Assembly: GCA_021018815.1 (NCBI GenBank)
Contig: JAITYX010000022.1
Coordinates: 2,852,001-2,916,000 of the forward strand
Direction: 5' to 3'
Length of the DNA stretch: 64,000 bases
From: Talinum fruticosum
Taxonomy: Eukaryota > Streptophyta > Magnoliopsida > Caryophyllales > Talinaceae
Position numbers and translations under genes: made by a program. Of this stretch, positions 49,401 to 59,101 are shown piece after piece (the stretch's first letter is position 1; each line of letters starts with the position of its first letter). The notes under the pieces are model-generated. The model was given only the letters and a program-made list of their open reading frames with translations. It searched no databases and was not told where the DNA came from.

Positions 49401-52400
49401 TATATATATATATAGATTATAAAGTGAAGTTAATATACTGTTTCACCCAGGCTGGATTATATAATTTGAGCAAAACGCCTTTATGTTCCATGCAAGCTAA
49501 GGTGCTTACTGAATCAGCAAATGTTTAACATCTATATATTTATATAAATACATATATATAACAAGGTGAGTTTTTATTCAACAGTGTGGACCCACTGAAG
49601 TAGAGGATGAGGTAAAGCTGATATATTCACCCCGTAAGTTAGGTACATGTTATTAGGATATTGCGTATCCATCTGAATTTTAGTGAGTGAATCCCGATTC
49701 CATCAAATACAAAATTCTGCCTCAAAAAGCCACCAAATCATATATCATAAGCACATCATCCTTAATTTACTTGCTCATACTTCATATCCAACAGTTATGA
49801 GTACTAGTTAGCATAACTACTTTGGCTCCACATTGCCCCAACAATTTTTATTACCAAACTAATTTATTCCTAAGCACTGCTTCATGGCTCCAGTATTTGC
49901 AATCATTTGTTTCATAGACTAAGTTTCTGATGAGTCAATCTCTGACCTTTGGAAACAAAATGGACTTATATTTCCACTTTGAAAGCCTTCTCTCAAACTT
50001 CTCAACAATTGGTTCCCTAATGGTTTTTCCCCTTGAATTAGGGAGACTGGCATAGGAAGTTGGAAAAGAATCAACAGTGCAACCTAAACCGCAAACAACT
50101 GGATATTATCCTCCTGTCACAAAGTAAGATAGAGCTTTTTGCCACGTTGAATGGCATTTGGCATCCTTTTTCTTTTTTTCTTTTTTTGGAGGGGGTGCTA
50201 TAGATATTATGCTCTTTTATTTTTTCCTTTTACGTTAAAGTTAAATGTTGTCACTTTAGTGCCATTTGGATCATATCCAGATAAGAAACGAGATAAGTTG
50301 TTTGTGTACAATAACTCCCAAAGTGGGTCTCGCTTCTAGGAGGTCCAGGGATATCCAAATCTGGACAACCTGACCTTGTAAGCATTTTCTAAATAACAAC
50401 AAACTTAAAAATACTTAATATATGAAATTCACAAGTCAGAATGACACACTGTTCTGTTATTTTAATCTAATCCTCTAGTCACATGTTTACGCATTCTTAG
50501 ATAATAGTATGATCAGAATTTAGAGCACATACAATAAAATGATAGCATTGTGCAGTTCTTGCTACTTCTATTGGATATTACTAAAAGTGAAACTTTTAGG
50601 TAATCTACCTAGCAACCCCAGACACAATTTCCTACTCAAAGGCAATTGGACGCTCGCTTTACGTCACTCCGTGATTTCTATCAAGAAAAACCATGCAATT
50701 TATATCATGAGAAAAGATGTTCCAATTGCTATGCTCACTTACTTGCTAGCCTAGAAGAAAAAAAGCCCAACTAATTAGCACTATAAACTTCAACACAGAT
50801 AAGGAAGTAATGTCATAATCTCATAGACGTCAACGTATTAATCAACTATGAAAGCTACATACCTCTAACGCTCGCAATGCACCGTATACAGTATTGGCCT
50901 GCAAAACAATGAGAAAGACGATCAGCAAACACCACTTTTCCTTCTTGGAGATCCAATGTCAACCAGTTACAAAAGTCAGTCATCAATTCTTTCATCACAG
51001 CTCAGCAAGACAGGATCGCCTCTCGATAAGCAAAATGTTTTTAACACCAAACAGGTGCTAATTTTTAAGCTAGAAGATCTGGTATCACCCAGTCACATAA
51101 GTCAGTCATCAAAGTTTTGCCCCTGTCTCAGCAGGAAAACATAAGCTTTAAAGGAGCAAAATGTAGTTTACTGAAAACTTCAACTTTTGATTAATCATTT
51201 CCATTTTCCACCCGCCAAACATAACTAGTCTCTCATTTCACTAACATAGTCAAATTTAATTATACACTTCACAAATATAGCATAATGCACTAGTGTTTTT
51301 CTCATATTATCCTTCTATCCAAGATACATGGGAACCTCTTTCTTGGACATAATTATTAAAAGTTGGATGAACTCAAGAATTTTAAGGGAGTGGGAACGCT
51401 AATTGAAGTTTGCATAAATTCATCCACAAAAATTAGTTATTAATTTTCCATGAACCGTTGTCTTCTCTGTCCCCAAACTTTGTTCTCCATAGAGACTAGA
51501 ATTTAGGTCCACTACTATTGTTACATCTAAAACTTCAGTAAAAAATGGTGGGCTCCCCAATGAAACCAGATAACGTAAGAATATATTGCTTTTTGAACTT
51601 TTAACTATTCCCTTCTGCTTACATCAAGTTTGATTCAATTCTTATATTCGAGCTTCGATTCTCTGAAACTGGTATCGGGGTTAACTTTTTAGTGCTCTGG
51701 AAAAGTTAATTTTGAATATTCAAGGGAACTTCATAGACCTCTATAAAAATTTCGGAGAAAGCCGAAATTTTCGAAGAATCTCAGAAAATTCTTCAGAGAA
51801 CTTGAGAACTCTTCTTGAAAAGTAACTCCCGAAACGGGAAAGCAAACGAGGGAATCTCCTCTCTGAAAAACAGAACACCCATTTTTCAGATAACAATTTC
51901 CATGCAATTCAGCTCCAAATACGGAAAAGCTAATTCCCAAATCCCCCAACAAAATCGATCAATCAATCAACCAAGAAAAATTATACCTCAATCGTCGCAG
52001 CACCAACGATAGAGCCACCATCTCTCCTATCAATCCTCAACGTATAACTTTCATCCACCCCAAATTGAAGCTGCCAAAGAACCAACGACAACGAACCCAA
52101 AATTCACAACCCAAGCCTCAAAATTAAATCAAAGTTATCAAAACCAATAAAAACCTCTTCATTAGCAGAATGAACAATTATCTGAAGGACGCTGATATCG
52201 AAAGGGGGACCGCGGAGGAGGCGGGTGGGACCCGGAACCCGAGTGGCGTGCTTGAAAATGAGGCTTTTGTACCTTTGGAAAGCCTCGGAGACAATGGCGG
52301 AGTTTCCGGAGTAGGAGAGAGAAAGATCGGGGTCGACGGAAAGAGTGTCATTGCCGGAGGTGAAGGATGCCGGCAAGGGCCATATGTAGGTGAGGGAGTC

Positions 52401-52487
52401 ACCGTCTGACGAGGAGAGAGAGAAGAGTGCAGCGGTGGAGAAGAGGAGAAAGGAAACCACCGGGGAGGTGGTGGTGGTTGGAAGCAT
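27025..52487 (-). CDS. HEXO1: Beta-N-acetylhexosaminidase (GH20), HEXO1 orthologue, 15 coding exons over 25.5 kb
   Basis: HEXO1 removes terminal GlcNAc from N-glycans, mainly in the vacuole. Exons in order (minus strand): 52487-52155, 52070-51987, 50898-50863, 48637-48526, 48301-48231, 48108-47978, 45782-45766 (17 bp), 45524-45476, 42051-41951, 41457-41398, 31322-31289 (34 bp), 28725-28627, 28196-28137, 28042-27792, 27199-27025. Every junction is GT-AG and all phases agree. Joined, and with one G restored, the CDS is 1614 nt, 537 residues (Arabidopsis about 541). Seen in order: signal peptide (residues 1 to about 26), IWPLPASF, GVDESYTLRI, ANTVYGALRALE, the GH20 barrel with RFAYRGLLIDTGRH, NVLHWHIVDEESFP, MPEIDVPGHAESW, the catalytic Asp-Glu pair in LFHLGGDEVNT, VLRAQEIAIS, KLVIGGEVCMWGE, WPRAAAAAERLW and the C-terminal GPGSCYEQ. 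The last exon is frameshifted at the G5 run 27099-27103 (coding strand), where the family needs six. Family Met in ERMW is Leu here. Introns hold many insertions (listed separately). Confidence 0.93.
31289..31322 (-). other. HEXO1: 34-bp HEXO1 micro-exon after the 10-kb intron
   Basis: Lies between acceptor TTTTGACAG and donor GTACATTC. It encodes CWQSTPHIKQW and links GGDEVNTG to LNDHNMTAKDAYQYF with matching phases. The family has a conserved CW...VKEW segment at this position. Confidence 0.88.
33580..34200 (+). mobile_element. Dispersed GGGCGG-type DNA transposon, copy 1
   Basis: Runs from AGGGCGGCC (about 33584) to CCGCCTCC (about 34197). Both sides carry TTATGAGTT (left near 33564, right near 34201), a possible target-site duplication. 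The interior matches the reverse complement of 44.1-44.9 kb over hundreds of bases (for example TTTGTAAAGAGTACTATGAA, and GGCTGAGAGAGAG). It has no ORF and is non-autonomous; the superfamily is not certain. Confidence 0.55.
34478..34745. repeat. Imperfect palindrome at the outer end of the left repeat arm
   Basis: The segment 34478-34545 (CTTGAAGTGCATTAGTGGC and onward) is inverted at 34680-34745 (CACTAATGCACTTCAAGAG). The loop between them holds a segment (34534-34645) that recurs in direct orientation at 38471-38591 beyond the right arm. Confidence 0.7.
34760..36452 (+). pseudogene. Athila-like ORF1 (gag) fragment, left arm of a large inverted repeat
   Basis: A GC-richer leader (34860-34990) is followed by an ORF from ATG 35383 (MAPKEQKVDGM), with a stop after about 45 codons and several later frame breaks. 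Downstream parts read RRLKDRGFVASRYYDENLL, EPSYLDLTLDFLSTLFTEV, HDYQLNLSSFNSIF and RLSQRYNPDPYW. The layout and the later GKIV-CGGIVTTIAKSLGI block resemble Athila ORF1 proteins of plant Ty3 elements. No pol region is nearby. The same sequence occurs in reverse at 36706-38456. Confidence 0.6.
36706..38456 (-). pseudogene. Athila-like ORF1 (gag) fragment, right arm of a large inverted repeat
   Basis: Reverse-oriented copy of the left arm. The start ATG is at 37766 (MAPKKKQKVDGM). It then reads RRLKDRGFVASRYYDENLL, EIKEPSYSDLTLEFLSTLF, NLSSLNKYFYPPPPGDV, and in another frame LSNMYYAKAMDLNSFLITHL and VCGGIVTTIAKSLGIVPNEE. It is better preserved than the left copy but still has at least three frame breaks. 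Leader and poly-T stretches are mirrored too (38200-38460 against 34760-34990). Confidence 0.6.
38621..40319 (+). mobile_element. Candidate non-autonomous Helitron inserted in an AAT microsatellite
   Basis: The left end TCTATGTTATATATAAAGAT begins directly after A at 38620; the right end finishes CAAAGCTAG followed by T at 40320. That is the Helitron pattern A|TC...CTRR|T with no target-site duplication. About 8 bp before CTAG a short hairpin-like stretch GAGTCATGCACATGTAACTC can pair. Both flanks are AAT/ATA repeat. The interior is AT-rich with no Rep/helicase ORF. Confidence 0.55.
40320..40455. repeat. (AAT)n microsatellite
   Basis: An imperfect AAT/GAT array leads into an almost perfect (AAT)n tract at 40391-40455. 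A shorter AAT stretch on the other side of the Helitron (38596-38620) is probably part of the same array. Confidence 0.92.
40482..41006. mobile_element. Long-TIR foldback element (about 520 bp)
   Basis: The left arm starts GGAAAATTGGATGAAAATAA and the right arm ends AAGTTTACTTTCATCC-type sequence followed by AATTTCCC. The inverted similarity continues for about 150 bp, including AGCCATTCTTTTTCTTGGA against its complement near 40935 and TTTGACCACCTTTGACTCA against TGAGTCAAAGGTGGTCAAA (40864-40882). No transposase is seen. Target-site duplications could not be fixed. Confidence 0.7.
41010..41050. repeat. (ACC/ACT)n microsatellite
   Basis: Tract of ACC and ACT triplets, followed by further AAT/AAC triplets to about 41100. 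Confidence 0.9.
43633..44012. repeat. 152-bp direct duplication with 76-bp spacer
   Basis: 43633-43784 and 43861-44012 are almost identical (three or four mismatches seen, for example ATGTTGAC/ATGCTGAC), offset by 228 bp. The spacer repeats parts of the unit in scrambled form. It lies in the HEXO1 intron between exons 8 and 9. Confidence 0.85.
44100..44917 (-). mobile_element. Dispersed GGGCGG-type DNA transposon, copy 2 (reverse)
   Basis: The right end reads GGTTCCGCCCCTG at 44904-44916, that is CAGGGGCGGAACC on the minus strand. Going inward it matches copy 1 (33.58-34.2 kb) in order. The far edge near 44.1 kb is not clear, and AT/ATT-rich additions (44.3-44.7 kb) separate the matching parts. 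Confidence 0.5.
45766..45782 (-). other. HEXO1: 17-bp HEXO1 micro-exon
   Basis: The exon CTTTGCGAAGAAAAGAG sits between acceptor ATGTGCAG and donor GTATGTG. It joins the upstream ...GTCAA and downstream GTATCC exons in frame to give VNFAKKRGIHVMPEID, exactly the family sequence at this place. It is too short for ORF-based detection. Confidence 0.85.
46400..47500. other. GC-richer insert in a HEXO1 intron, unrecognised
   Basis: Base composition rises compared with the surrounding intron. Short overlapping ORFs occur on both strands (47029-47295 plus, 47139-47339 minus), with no motif I can name. It may be a captured gene fragment or an old element. Confidence 0.3.
49389..49412. repeat. (TA)n microsatellite
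   Basis: About 12 TA units in the HEXO1 intron between exons 3 and 4. Confidence 0.85.
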
Positions 52488-52620
52488 TTGAGCAATTGAC
52501 CGTTGTTTAGTTTCCGATAGAGAAGAGAGAGAGAGAGAGAGTTAGAGAAGAGTTGGTGTGCTGACAATTCTGCTTTTGTGTTTGCAGCTGTGGATTTGAC
52601 TCTACGAAACGATAAATAAG
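52488..52620 (-). promoter_or_regulatory. HEXO1: HEXO1 5'UTR and promoter-proximal region with (CT)n
   Basis: A GA tract at 52519-52541 (CT on the coding strand) lies about 30-55 bp before the ATG, typical of plant leaders. No clear TATA box was fixed. The tRNA-like gene starts about 215 bp upstream of the ATG. Confidence 0.5.
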
Positions 52621-52703
52621 TGTACATGTTTAATGTCGTTTTATTACTTAATAAGAATAATAATAATACTAATATATAATTAAGATAATTTTCAACCAAT
52701 TCA

Positions 52704-52772
52704 GTGGCTGTAGTTGTGGTTAGAATTCCACGTTGTGGCCGTGGAGACCTGGGCTCGAATCCCAGCAGCCAC
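52704..52772 (+). tRNA. tRNA-His (GTG)-like gene with shortened D arm
   Basis: The acceptor stem GTGGCTG pairs with CAGCCAC. The anticodon arm CCACG-TTGTGGC-CGTGG carries anticodon GTG. The T arm CTGGG-CTCGAAT-CCCAG is perfect. A run of five T follows at about 52788, suitable for pol III termination. The D arm reads GTTGTGGTTAGAA, about two bases shorter than the plant tRNA-His I know, which also disturbs box A. It may be a pseudogene or a variant copy. Confidence 0.7.
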
Positions 52773-52799
52773 AAGCACACTAGGATGTTTTTATTTTAT

Positions 52800-55700
52800 T
52801 TATTTTTTGATTTTTCAAAATTTGGCTGTCTTGCACAAACAATTTTGTGGTAATAATCTTTCCTTTTACTAAAAATTATTTAGGTTCTTTTTTAGTTTTT
52901 TTTATTAATAAAAAAGAAACTTAGATCATTTCGGCTATAAATTAATTTTTCAAATATTAGACGACCAAAAAAAAAAAACTAGAATTATATGTGTAAGTCT
53001 AATAAATTATGTATAAATAATCTTTAATCTATGATTTTTTTCCAAATTATGAAACTACTCATTTCACTTTTGATGTGTAATTTTTGAATGTAGTGAGCAA
53101 ATTTTCCAATTTCAAAAGATAATTGATTGTTAGAATCAATAATGTGGTCATTTTAAAGTATTAATTAAGACCAAATAGAACCCCGATAAAATGATCTTTA
53201 ATAGTGATATCCTTCAATTAATGAGATCTTAGTTTAATGATTAAAACTGATATTTGAAGTATATTAAGTCTCAAGTTTGATTCCCTTTCTTATTGTGTTA
53301 TACTCGCTTTTTTATGACTCATTTAAATTTAAAAAATAAATAAATAATGACGTCTTTCATCACTATTTTTTAGTACTATATTAATATCTCATAAATATTT
53401 TTTTTTTGGATGCGGATATCTCATAAAGATGATGTAAGTATTGTTATTGTGGTTCTTATTATGGGTGGAAAACATTAACTTGCGTTTATAATCATTTAAG
53501 TTTACCAAAATTTTGACTGATTTTAAGTTATTGTCATTTGTTATTATACTTTGATGTTCAAAATTTCAAGATCAAAATCTTAATATCATAATCATTATGC
53601 TTTTCTGGTTATAAATACTCCTATAAAATAAATATAAATCAAACTTACATCCACCTGATATTGCACAATTAGATATTAACATTGAATGTAAAAATAAACC
53701 AATTAGTTTATTCAAAAAAACACTCAAAATAAATCAATTTTGTTTACGGAGAAACCGAGTTGATGATGTGGATGATGATTTAGAGAGAGTAAGGATTTAC
53801 TCGCTTCGGTTCGAGGACGTGACACGATCAATCCGATTTCGCGTGGCGACCGCTTGAACTCCGCAAAAGGCAAAGTCCCGGGGTGGATCCCGAGGAACGC
53901 CCTCAAACGATCAAGTTAGTAGTGGACTGGGTTGAATGGATCGAGGAGATCTTCCTCGATGTGCTTGGAGGGAGTTCCTTGGGGAATTGTGAGATTCTTT
54001 AAAGGATGAATGCCTTGGGATTTATGAGTTAAGAGCTTGAGAGCTTGGAAGCTTGGATGATTATGAGAAAGATGAGATTTGTGGAATGTGAAAAACATCA
54101 CCCATGAAGTTGAGAAATGATGTGTATAGGGAGATTTTAAAGGGGTAAAATAGTAATTTACCGTAGTTTAGGGAAACCCTAGCCCTAGTGGGCTTTGGGC
54201 TTTTACCGATCCATTAAGGGTTGGCTTGTGCCGATATCTCGCCTTATCCGACTGATTAAACACAGTTGGCTTGTGACATGGCGGGTGAGCTATAATTGTC
54301 CGGAAAATACCCGAATCAAATTTATTTTTAGCATATTTTTTATCGTTGTAAATAAAATTTCTCTTCCCTCCATTCCTAATAATTTATTAGGTGATTTTAG
54401 AAACGTCACATGTATATATTTTTCAAGTTTGTTATATGTTGATATATATTTGCTATTATGAGTTCTACAAGCATAAGCTTTCCGAATATGAATTATCTTC
54501 TTCTAATAAGTGTAGCTTAGTGATTCAAAAAAAAAAAAAATGTACCTTATCATTCCAAAAAAAAAAATGTAGCTAACTATTTTGGAGAAGATAACAGTAT
54601 ATATGGACATCTTTATAGAAGGTCCAAAACAAAATGGACACCCTCTCATCCTTCATTTAATCAGCCCTCTTCCTTCCTCACATATTTATTTTTTAATAAA
54701 AAATAAAAATACAACTTTCTTTTATTCTCTCAATTTTATGTGAACTATAGTCTCTATATCTCGCATCCCAAACCAAGTGATGCTCTCTCTATCTACTGTA
54801 CCCCTTTTTTCCGACTCAACACAATGATAACCCACAATATGATAACACTGGGTAAGGGTAAGAAGAAAAAAGGTAGCCGATCTCATATCCGAATTCAATT
54901 TATATCCGATGCAGTACTGGACTCGGATATGATTTAATTGTGTCCGGGACCGATTCTAATTCTCGAACTTGGTTTGAACTGGGTCCTAAATTGAATATTG
55001 AAAGTTTGGATTTAGACCCTTAACTCGATTCTCGCTTTATATATATATTACCTTCTTGATTTTAATTTTTCAACCCCTTTAGTCATAATCTTCTATTCTC
55101 ATTATTCTCACTTCCTAAGTCAATTCCTCTGCTCTAAATTCATTGTCCTTTTCTTCAGTCAAAAAATTTGAAATATTGGATAATCATAGGCCAAGAATTA
55201 TAAGCCAAAAAATTTCAAAAAATTTTTAAAATAAAAACTCATTGGGTCCGGGATTGGTTCCAAAAATTGAGGATCCGGTTGAACTAGGTCCGAAACTAAT
55301 TTCAAATTTTAGGATTGGGTCCACCAAAAATGACTAGGTACTCGGTTGTGTTCACCTCTATCGATGAGTTAGCGACTATGACCAGTTGTTCCGATTAACC
55401 GTTATTAGTGTTATTGATTGTTATAATTAACGATTATTAGCGATTACAATTAGTGATAAGTGATTATCAATATTTATTAACGGTTACATTTTACTAAATG
55501 TTACAATTAGCGATTATCAACATTTACCAATGCTTACACTTAATAATTAATAATTATCGGTATTTATCGGTGATTAGCGGTTATGATTGTAGTAGTAAAT
55601 CTCAAAATGAATATGCCTTATGACAATCTTTCTCCCATTTGATAGGAAGTATGTTATTTCTCTCTTTTCAAATAAAACTAGTTAATGTGGCCACGATCAA

Positions 55701-55856
55701 GAACATAAGCTTATTACGTAACTTGCTCTTCACCTTTTACTTTATGTACTAAAACACTACCATCATATCCAACAACTAAAAGAATTCTTTAGAGAGAGAA
55801 TGTCTGTCCATATAGTGAAAGAAGCCCTTTCCACTGACATTTTTCATGAAACCCCA
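52800..55856. other. Intergenic, no gene seen
   Basis: AT-rich with poly-A runs (54528-54570). A less AT-rich block at 53740-54330 (CTTCGGTTCGAGGACGTGAC, later AGGGAAACCCTAGCCCTAG) looks like decayed retroelement or LTR sequence but has no protein homology I can read. At 55360-55580 a loosely repeated GATTATTAGCGATTACAATT phrase forms a degenerate tandem region. Confidence 0.45.
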
Positions 55857-56429
55857 CCCTGAGCTAGGGGTGTGCAAAATCGATTAATCGTAATTTCGAT
55901 TAACCGATTTTTGGTTAATCGAATTTTCGGATAATTAAAAATCTGATCCAGTAACCGATCCGATTTTTTCGGTTAACCGAAAAAATCGGATCGGCAAAAT
56001 CTCGATCCGCAACCGAACCGAAAGGTTCGGTTAACCGATTTTTCGGTTCGGTTTAGCGGTTAACCGCTATTTGAAACATAACTTATGAAATAAAACGGAA
56101 GTAAATACAACAAAATACAAGTTTCTAGCTAATAAAAGTAAAATACAACAAAAGAGACGTTTTTGGCTAGCAAAACATATTTTTTCAATCCTATAAAACA
56201 ACTTTTAGATTATATACATATGATTTTTAAAACAAAAAATCGATTCGGTTAACCGCCGGTTAATCGAATTTTTCAAGTTTCGATCCGTAACCGATCCGTG
56301 AACTGAAAAAATTCGGTTCGATTAACCGAACCGATTTTCTTTAAAAATTTATTCGGTTAATCGATTTTTTGGATCAATTTTTCGGATTAGGTTTTCGATT
56401 TCGGTTTTTTGCACACCCCTACCTTGAGC
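55857..56429. mobile_element. hAT-like MITE rich in CGGTTAACCG motifs, 8-bp TSD with one mismatch
   Basis: The element is 55865-56421 (557 bp). The ends TAGGGGTGTGCAAAA and TTTTTTGCACACCCCTA are near-perfect inverted repeats. Flanks CCCTGAGC (55857-55864) and CCTTGAGC (56422-56429) form an 8-bp duplication with one mismatch. The outer 170 bp on each side repeat GATTAACCGA/TCGGTTAATC many times and can pair. The core (56070-56230) is AT-rich and non-coding. Confidence 0.85.
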
Positions 56430-56449
56430 CACTCCGAGAGCCCCATGAT

Positions 56450-57840
56450 ATTTTCGATGCGCCCTGCTTTCTTCCGCCTCTTTAAGTCTTGCTTTATCTA
56501 GCCGTTGATAGATGCTTCACAGAAAGGGGAAGATCGGGGTCTCAACGCAAATCTCCTTCTTCTTCTGTTAGTTTTCCTAAAGAGGGAAGCCCTATCTCTC
56601 GCCCTCCTTGTCTGAACCGGATTCGCAGTCTTGAAAACTTTTTCTTTGCTACAAAATTGTCGATCAGTGCTCTTGATGACCCATCAAGATGCAGGCCTAA
56701 AGATTTTCGTCCTCAGACTAGCCATGATACTCGCCAATCTTACCTGAGTAGAAACAGATCTGAAACTACTCGCCAGTTCATAGATGCTTACTACACTTCA
56801 TTCATAGAGGAATTCGCTCCTGCTGCCTTTCTTCCCATCGAAAATTTCCATATTGACTTTAAAATTTTTTATCCGTCCAAGATGCTAGCCCTGGGTCTGA
56901 GTGGAAGTGATTACTTCAGAAGAAATCGACCGTTCGAGCAGTTTACAAGGGAATTGGGTTAATATTTGTAGAAAGGAAAGATCTCCATCTTGCTTTTGCT
57001 ATTGGGTCGATAACCTGCCATTTTCTCGCTATTGTGTGATGAAGTTGACTGGCTCAAGCATTAAGACAAAGCCCTACGAAGTTTCAAAGCTGTAGATCCA
57101 TAGTACTAATGCCCCTAGCATGTTGATGAGGACCCATCGGAAAAAAGAAGGACAATACGACTTTCTGATGCCTACTACAGATGTACCACAGACACCCATC
57201 GGATAGAGCATCTAAGTATGAGTCTGCTCGGAAAGCTCCTCTGTGTCTTTACCATTTCAGGTGACATCTTTCCTTTCTCTGTTGTTGGTTTTTCCTAGTT
57301 GTTGTTTCTCATTCCCTGAGAATTTAATGTTTTGGGGTTTGATTTGCTTTTGGTTGGGTGTTGTTTGTGGTATGATTTTGTTGTCCTTTTCGAGGGCTTC
57401 TACCCCTTACCTTGTCTGCAGTCTCCTATTGAGGCCTATTTAAAGGATTTCACCTTGTGTTTAGTTCACCACAGCCCTCTTCACTGCCTTCTCCATTGTC
57501 TCCCCTTTTCCCTTATGTCTAGTCTTCTTAGCTCTTCCTCTGTGGTTAAAGATGCCAATTTTCAGAACAACTTCGTCATTCCCAGTTTTGATGCTGAACC
57601 CCAGTGGAAGGGTCCGGGTGATGTGGATGAGAGTTCTTGTAGAAATCCAAGCCCACCCCGTGCGAGTTAGAAATTATCCTACTCAAACTCAGTCATCTTT
57701 GGCTTGGGAAGCAAGGGTCAAGATCACAATGCCTCTGACGTCAAGAGAGATAGTTCTTACCCTTCCACCAATCTACGTAACTCGAGGGAGGGATTCTTGA
57801 GCCCTTTAAATATTGATTTGAGTTGCAACGAATAGCTTGA
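56450..57840 (+). other. Moderately GC sequence with unrecognised ORFs before LINE ORF1
   Basis: The ORF at 56489-56962 (157 codons) is open, but I cannot place it in a family. It may be captured DNA or the 5' part of the degraded LINE that follows. Confidence 0.3.
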
Positions 57841-59101
57841 TCTGAATCCTGAGCCGCCCGCTCTTGTTGACTTGATTAATGAGAGGTATGGGGTGATCCT
57901 ATCCCTCTCCCTGTCATTGTCTTTAAAAAGTCTGATTGGATGTGTGCTAAGGGTCAGGTTGACTATATTGAGCTTGGAAATAACTGGATTATTTTTCGTT
58001 TTGCCACTGTCCAAGACAAACAACTTGTTTTTGACAACCTCCCCTGGTTTGTCAATGGTCTTAACCTTGTCTTACTGGTCTGGATCCCTTTCTTTGACCC
58101 GTTTGCTATTAATATCACTAGGCTTGATCGATGGGTCAGAATTTCTAGACTCCTTTGGGAATTCTAGAATTTCAAGTCTCTGTCTCACCTGTTAAGTCAC
58201 GTTGGGAAGGTGATTATGTTGGACCAGAGCACCCTTTTGAGGTTGAAAGGGCGGTTTGCTAGACTTTGGGTCAACATTGACATTTTCAAGGCTTTAAGAG
58301 GCAGCCTGAAATTCTCTAATGATTCCTACTCTTTGATTGTCCCTTGATCTACAAAGGGCTTTACGAAGTCTATGCCCTTTGTGGTAGTGATACTCATGCT
58401 CTTGAGGCCTGCCTAAATTATTCTCATCCCAGGATTGAGGTTGTTGTTAAAAAGTTCAGTAGTCATTCCCTCTCTAATACTAGTGTGAATCACCCTGGTG
58501 TCTCTGTACCTAACCCAGCCCTTACGGAAAGATGGATAACAGTCACCCCGAAAAAAGAACCAAGCCAAACAAGGGCCCAAAGCATCCTATCCATAATCAG
58601 CAAAAAGTCACCTTTGGTTTTAATGTGCCTAATCATATTTCTCTCAATGTTAAACCCACTTTAAGTCATGAGGCTAGTGGTTCTGAGGTTCTGCCTACTT
58701 AGGGCACTACTAGTATGTCCAACGTGACTGATGATGTCAATAATCACTTTGATAATATGGGTTTTGCTCCTGAGGGTGCTACTCTTACTAAGCCTATGAT
58801 GGTTTCCCTCACCTCTACTAAGATCAATGATACCACCTCTATTTTGAATGGGCAAACCAGTATAATCACTGTCATGAATGATATCTCTAAAGATGACATG
58901 GATGAGGGTGTTGAGGGGTTGGAGGAGAATGTTTGTGATATGTTCCTGGACCTCAATACTACTGAAGATATTGCTCTCTCTACTGACTCCTCTAAGAAAA
59001 AGAAGTTGGTGGCAGATGGTGGTGAGTTCACCTCTCACCCATCTCTTTACTCTGTCTCGATGAAGAACTTCTCCACTCTGGGTATCTTGGTAGGTTGCTA
59101 G
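57840..59101 (+). pseudogene. Degraded LINE ORF1 (DUF4283 and zinc knuckle)
   Basis: Spread over several frames, the protein reads CAKGQVDYIELGNNWIIFRF and DNLPWFVNGLNLVLLVW (57940-58090), then DRWVRISRLLWEF followed by TAG where the family has Trp (stop at 58165). MLDQSTLLRLKGRFARLWVN follows, and a zinc knuckle with the first Cys changed to Tyr (VYALCGSDTHALEAC, near 58370-58415). The tail (58715-59101) is acidic and Ser/Thr-rich, common for ORF1 C-termini. Stops and shifts exclude an intact product. It is of a different subtype from the DUF4283 in the 20.4-kb LINE. Confidence 0.75.

Noticed and set aside
52178..52780. 200-codon minus-strand ORF overlapping HEXO1 exon 1 and the tRNA
   Set aside because: Out of frame with HEXO1 exon 1 and reads through the tRNA-like gene; a by-product of GC-richer sequence.
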